A stretch of 33,571 bases of DNA, taken from Planctomycetota bacterium (lineage in GTDB: Bacteria > Planctomycetota > Phycisphaerae > SM23-33). The position numbers and the translations under genes were made by a program. This document shows, piece after piece, positions 31,286 through 33,571 of this stretch. The DNA is taken from NCBI GenBank assembly GCA_029553505.1, contig JAKPKY010000250.1, positions 1-33,571 of the forward strand. Direction: 5' to 3'. The notes under the pieces were generated by a model. That model ran no database searches, had not been told where the DNA came from, and worked only from the letters and a program-made list of their open reading frames with translations. Positions within the stretch are counted from its first letter, which is position 1. Each line of letters opens with the position of its first letter.

Positions 31286-32400
31286 ACACTCACCTTGTCC
31301 AACCGTTCCTGCACTGCCTTCAGCAGGTTCTCCGCCGTGCGGCGATACACGTCACCCCCGCCGCCGATGGGGTCGGGAATGTCTCCCGCAGCGGACAGTC
31401 TCACGATCCTGTCCGCCGCCGCGGGGGCCAGCTCCCGGGCCGCCTCCGCGTGAAACTCTGTCATGCAAAATATCATATCCGCGTCGTGAATCAATTCGGA
31501 TGTCAGTTTTCTGCTTCGATGATGCCGGATGTCCGCGCCGAAATGCCGTGCGGCGGCGACGGCCTCGGGCGTCGCCGGGCAGTGCCCACCGCCCACCACG
31601 CCGGCCGAAAGTACCTCCACGCCGCGCGACTCCAACCCGCGGATGGTGCAGCCCAGGCGTTCGGCCAGCAGTTTGCGTGCGAGCCCTGCCGCCATCGGAC
31701 TGCGGCAGGTGTTCCCGGTGCAGACGAACAACAGCGTGGTCCGCAGGGCCCGGCGGATCGCCCGCTCGTCCAGCACGCCCTGGCGGACGACGTTCCATTT
31801 CCCGTCAGCGCCGAACAGGACGATGGTGCTGTCCTTCCCGTAGCGGGTAGGCCCGCTGTCCAGCAGGACGTCGATCTTCCCGTCCAGCGCCGCCAGCACC
31901 TCCTGCCCGCTACGGGGCGAGGGCTGGCCCGCCAGGTTCGCGCTGGGCGCGACCACGGGCTCGGGCACGCCGGCGAGCATCGCCTGGGCGGCGGGCTCGG
32001 CAGGGCAGCGAAGCCCGATCACGCCGTCGTGCACGAGTACGTCGTGGAGCCCGCGCTTCTGGAGGGCGGATTCCGCCAGTTTTCCGCCCGTCGGCAGCAA
32101 CAGCGTCACGGGCCCGGGCCAGCACTTGCGGATGAGTTTTTCCGCGTCGGGCGGCGCGTCGCGGACGTAGCGGCCGACATCGTCGGGCGAGGCGACATGC
32201 ACGCTGAACGGGCGGCTGGGGCGGCTCTTGAGTTCCCGCAGGCGCTCCATCGTCTCGGGCAGGGACGCGACGGCGGCGATCCCGTACACCGTCTCCGTGG
32301 CGAAGCCCACGAGCTTTCCCGCCTTCAGCGCGCGGGCCGCCTTCCGCGCCGCGGCGCGGGTCTGCTTGTCGCTTCCGGCATGGAGAACCTGGGTCGCCAT
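31282..32400 (-). CDS. Fusion of Sua5/YwlC threonylcarbamoyl-AMP synthase with YwlE-type low-molecular-weight phosphatase
   Basis: The 372-residue product has two catalytic domains. Residues 1-215 are Sua5/YrdC, which makes threonylcarbamoyl-AMP for the t6A modification of tRNA: GFATETVYGIAA (32-43), KSRPSRPFSVHV (58-69), WPGPVTLLLP, GLRCP and VAPSANLAG. Residues 222-372 are a low-molecular-weight protein phosphatase with FVCTGNTCRSPMA (Cys227, Arg233) and the general-acid motif IPDPIGG near 346. Thr231 in the P-loop is the residue that marks the phosphoarginine phosphatase YwlE, where tyrosine phosphatases have a bulky Ile or Leu. The GTG/ATG choice is clear (ATG 32400), with a weak ribosome site. 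It overlaps rpiB by 4 bases. Confidence 0.9.
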   Translation of the reverse strand: MATQVLHAGSDKQTRAAARKAARALKAGKLVGFATETVYGIAAVASLPETMERLRELKSRPSRPFSVHVASPDDVGRYVRDAPPDAEKLIRKCWPGPVTLLLPTGGKLAESALQKRGLHDVLVHDGVIGLRCPAEPAAQAMLAGVPEPVVAPSANLAGQPSPRSGQEVLAALDGKIDVLLDSGPTRYGKDSTIVLFGADGKWNVVRQGVLDERAIRRALRTTLLFVCTGNTCRSPMAAGLARKLLAERLGCTIRGLESRGVEVLSAGVVGGGHCPATPEAVAAARHFGADIRHHRSRKLTSELIHDADMIFCMTEFHAEAARELAPAAADRIVRLSAAGDIPDPIGGGGDVYRRTAENLLKAVQERLDKVSV

Positions 32401-32414
32401 CGGCTCGGAAAAGC

Positions 32415-32443
32415 ATTATCCCGGATGCGCCCCGCCAAAACAA
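32415..32443 (-). promoter_or_regulatory. Promoter of the sua5-ywlE fusion and rpiB
   Basis: On the minus strand TTGTTT (32438-32443) and GATAAT (32415-32420) are 17 bases apart. The start would be near 32408, leaving a leader of only about 8 bases, which fits the weak ribosome site. Confidence 0.5.
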
Positions 32444-32473
32444 GGCGAACCGGCGCGGCCGTGTCGGAAACGA

Positions 32474-32545
32474 AAGATGTGGCAGGGATAAACGCGGATT
32501 TCCGGAGTGAATCATTTTTTCATCTGTGTTTATCCTGTTCATCCC
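32474..32545. repeat. Imperfect palindrome of the GGGATAAAC/GTTTATCC type
   Basis: The left side begins GGCAGGGATAAACGCGGA and the right side reads GTGTTTATCCTGTTCATCCCTGC, complementary with mismatches around an AT-rich centre containing TTTTTT. Elements with TTTATCC and TTCATCC units are common dispersed repeats. No gene lies between 32401 and 32767; the stretch holds this repeat, the next one and the flanking promoters. Confidence 0.65.
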
Positions 32546-32646
32546 TGCTGAAGAGGTTTCCCCCCCCTTATCAGCGGCGGCTTTGCCGTTGCCGTCTGCA
32601 TGCGAGGCGGGTACGCTGTGGGCCCCTCGGGTACAGTCCATTCCGT

Positions 32647-32732
32647 GGGGTGGCACGGCTTGCTTGCGAGCCGTGCCCTTGCGGATGCAACCAGATGCCG
32701 GAACACGGGCTGCAAGCGGCCCGTGCCACCCC
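32647..32732. repeat. Double-hairpin palindromic repeat (BIME-like) upstream of the peptidase gene
   Basis: Outer arms GGGGTGGCACGG (32647-32658) and CCGTGCCACCCC (32721-32732) are perfect complements. Within are two smaller hairpins, GCACGGCT/AGCCGTGC (32653-32660 with 32669-32676) and CACGGGC/GCCCGTG (32704-32710 with 32719-32725). A further small palindrome CCCCATG-ATTA-CATGGGG (32730-32747) sits directly before the next gene. Confidence 0.8.
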
Positions 32733-32767
32733 CATGATTACATGGGGAACGCGAAGACCCATAGACC

Positions 32768-33571
32768 ATGACGAACCGACGCAGTGGGACAACCAGGACT
32801 TCCCTTCGCCGTCGGCAGGCCTGGCGGCGGGCGGAGAAACTCGCCGGTGCGAAGATCGGCGCCCTGCTGGTGACGCGCGGGCAGGACGTGCGCTATCTCA
32901 GCGGGTTCACCGGCGACGACAGTTTCCTGCTGACGGGTTCCGGCTGGACGGTGCTGCTGACCGACGGGCGCTATGCCGAGCAGGCGGCCCGCGAGTGCCC
33001 CGGACTGGAAATTCGCGTCCGGACCGGCTCGATGACCGCCGCGCTGAAGGACGCGCTGGCGGCGCGGCGGGTGCGCAGCCTGGGCGTGCAGTCCGAGCAC
33101 ATGACGCTCCAGCTTCACGACGCGCTTCGCAAGGCGGCGCGGGCCGTCCGCCTGCGCCCCGTCACCGGCGCGATCTCACCGCTGCGGCAGGTCAAGGACG
33201 CCGCCGAGATCCGGGCGATCCGCCAGGCCGTCCGCGTGGCCGAGCGGGCGTTCCGGCAACTGACCGGGCGGGGGCGGAAGGCGTTCGTCGGGCGCACGGA
33301 GCGGGAGGTGGCGGCCGAACTGGATTACCTCATGCGTCTGGGCGGGGCGAGCGGTCCGGCGTTCGAGACCATCGTGGCGGCGGGGGCGCACGCGTCGCTG
33401 CCGCACTACCGCCCGGGCCCGACGCGCATCCGCGCCGGGCAGGCCGTGCTCCTCGACTGGGGGGCCGTCGTGGACGGGTACTGCTCCGACTTGACGCGGG
33501 TGGTGTTCACCGGTAGAATCCCGCCGAAGTTGGCAGCCGCATACGAAGTGGTGCAAAAGGCCCAGGCGGCG
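32768..33571 (+). CDS. M24-family Xaa-Pro aminopeptidase, N-terminal part (runs off window)
   Basis: 268 codons are open from the ATG to the last base of the window, with no stop, so the 3' end lies outside. The N-terminal creatinase-like domain (about 20-135) begins RRAEKLAGAKIGALLVTRG and contains VRYLSGFTGDDS. The M24 catalytic domain follows: ETIVAAGAHASLPHYRPG (substrate histidine), then VLLDWGAVVDGYCSDLTRVVF, which supplies the first two metal aspartates. The remaining His and Glu ligands would lie beyond the window. It likely removes N-terminal residues before proline. The start is uncertain: only a weak GAAGACC precedes the ATG, and the first 15 residues are Arg-rich. Confidence 0.88.
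   Translation, partial: MTNRRSGTTRTSLRRRQAWRRAEKLAGAKIGALLVTRGQDVRYLSGFTGDDSFLLTGSGWTVLLTDGRYAEQAARECPGLEIRVRTGSMTAALKDALAARRVRSLGVQSEHMTLQLHDALRKAARAVRLRPVTGAISPLRQVKDAAEIRAIRQAVRVAERAFRQLTGRGRKAFVGRTEREVAAELDYLMRLGGASGPAFETIVAAGAHASLPHYRPGPTRIRAGQAVLLDWGAVVDGYCSDLTRVVFTGRIPPKLAAAYEVVQKAQAA

Overview
The window is high-GC, gene-dense bacterial chromosome. The mix of genes points to a Planctomycetota bacterium, probably of the Phycisphaerae type: two secreted proteins with PEP-CTERM sorting tails, a conserved-looking small orphan protein, a topoisomerase VI B subunit, and many short dispersed palindromic repeats between genes. This placement is an inference from gene content; there is no rRNA or marker tree here. 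Nothing looks like a prophage, plasmid, IS element or CRISPR array.

Left part (1-8,700): the C-terminal end of purA; uppS followed closely by an arfB-like GGQ rescue factor; a CLC chloride transport protein with CBS domains on the opposite strand; and cdsA. A minus-strand operon follows, encoding a class I methyltransferase, a LarA-type nickel racemase homologue and a GAF-SpoIIE (PP2C-type) phosphatase. A 117-residue orphan protein ends at a clear terminator.

Middle (8,700-18,300): a tRNA-Asp(GTC) with its own promoter and terminator, followed by a second diverged copy of the tRNA 3' end plus terminator. Next are a topoisomerase VI B subunit with no A subunit in view and, from one promoter at about 18,200, a six-gene minus-strand operon: FAD oxidoreductase, eboB (TatD hydrolase), eboC (UbiA prenyltransferase), eboF (phosphodiesterase family), eboD (dehydroquinate synthase-like) and eboE (TIM barrel). 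This is an ebo/edb metabolite-traffic cluster without a recognisable eboA and with a flavoprotein at its head. It is the most interesting system in the window.

Right part (18,300-33,571): a PEP-CTERM protein, a Gfo/Idh/MocA oxidoreductase divergent from a DegT/DnrJ aminotransferase (a likely amino-sugar pair), a PEP-CTERM trypsin-like protease, a NIPSNAP-like small protein coupled to ilvD, a LysM lipoprotein followed by recG, hisI, a TrkH/TrkA potassium uptake pair, rpiB overlapping a fused Sua5-YwlE gene, and the start of an M24 Xaa-Pro peptidase that runs off the window.

Several families of short inverted or tandem repeats sit at gene ends. In some cases they form part of the reading frame (arfB C-terminus, eboC N-terminus, the eboB stop) or appear to be inserted in frame (the aminotransferase).
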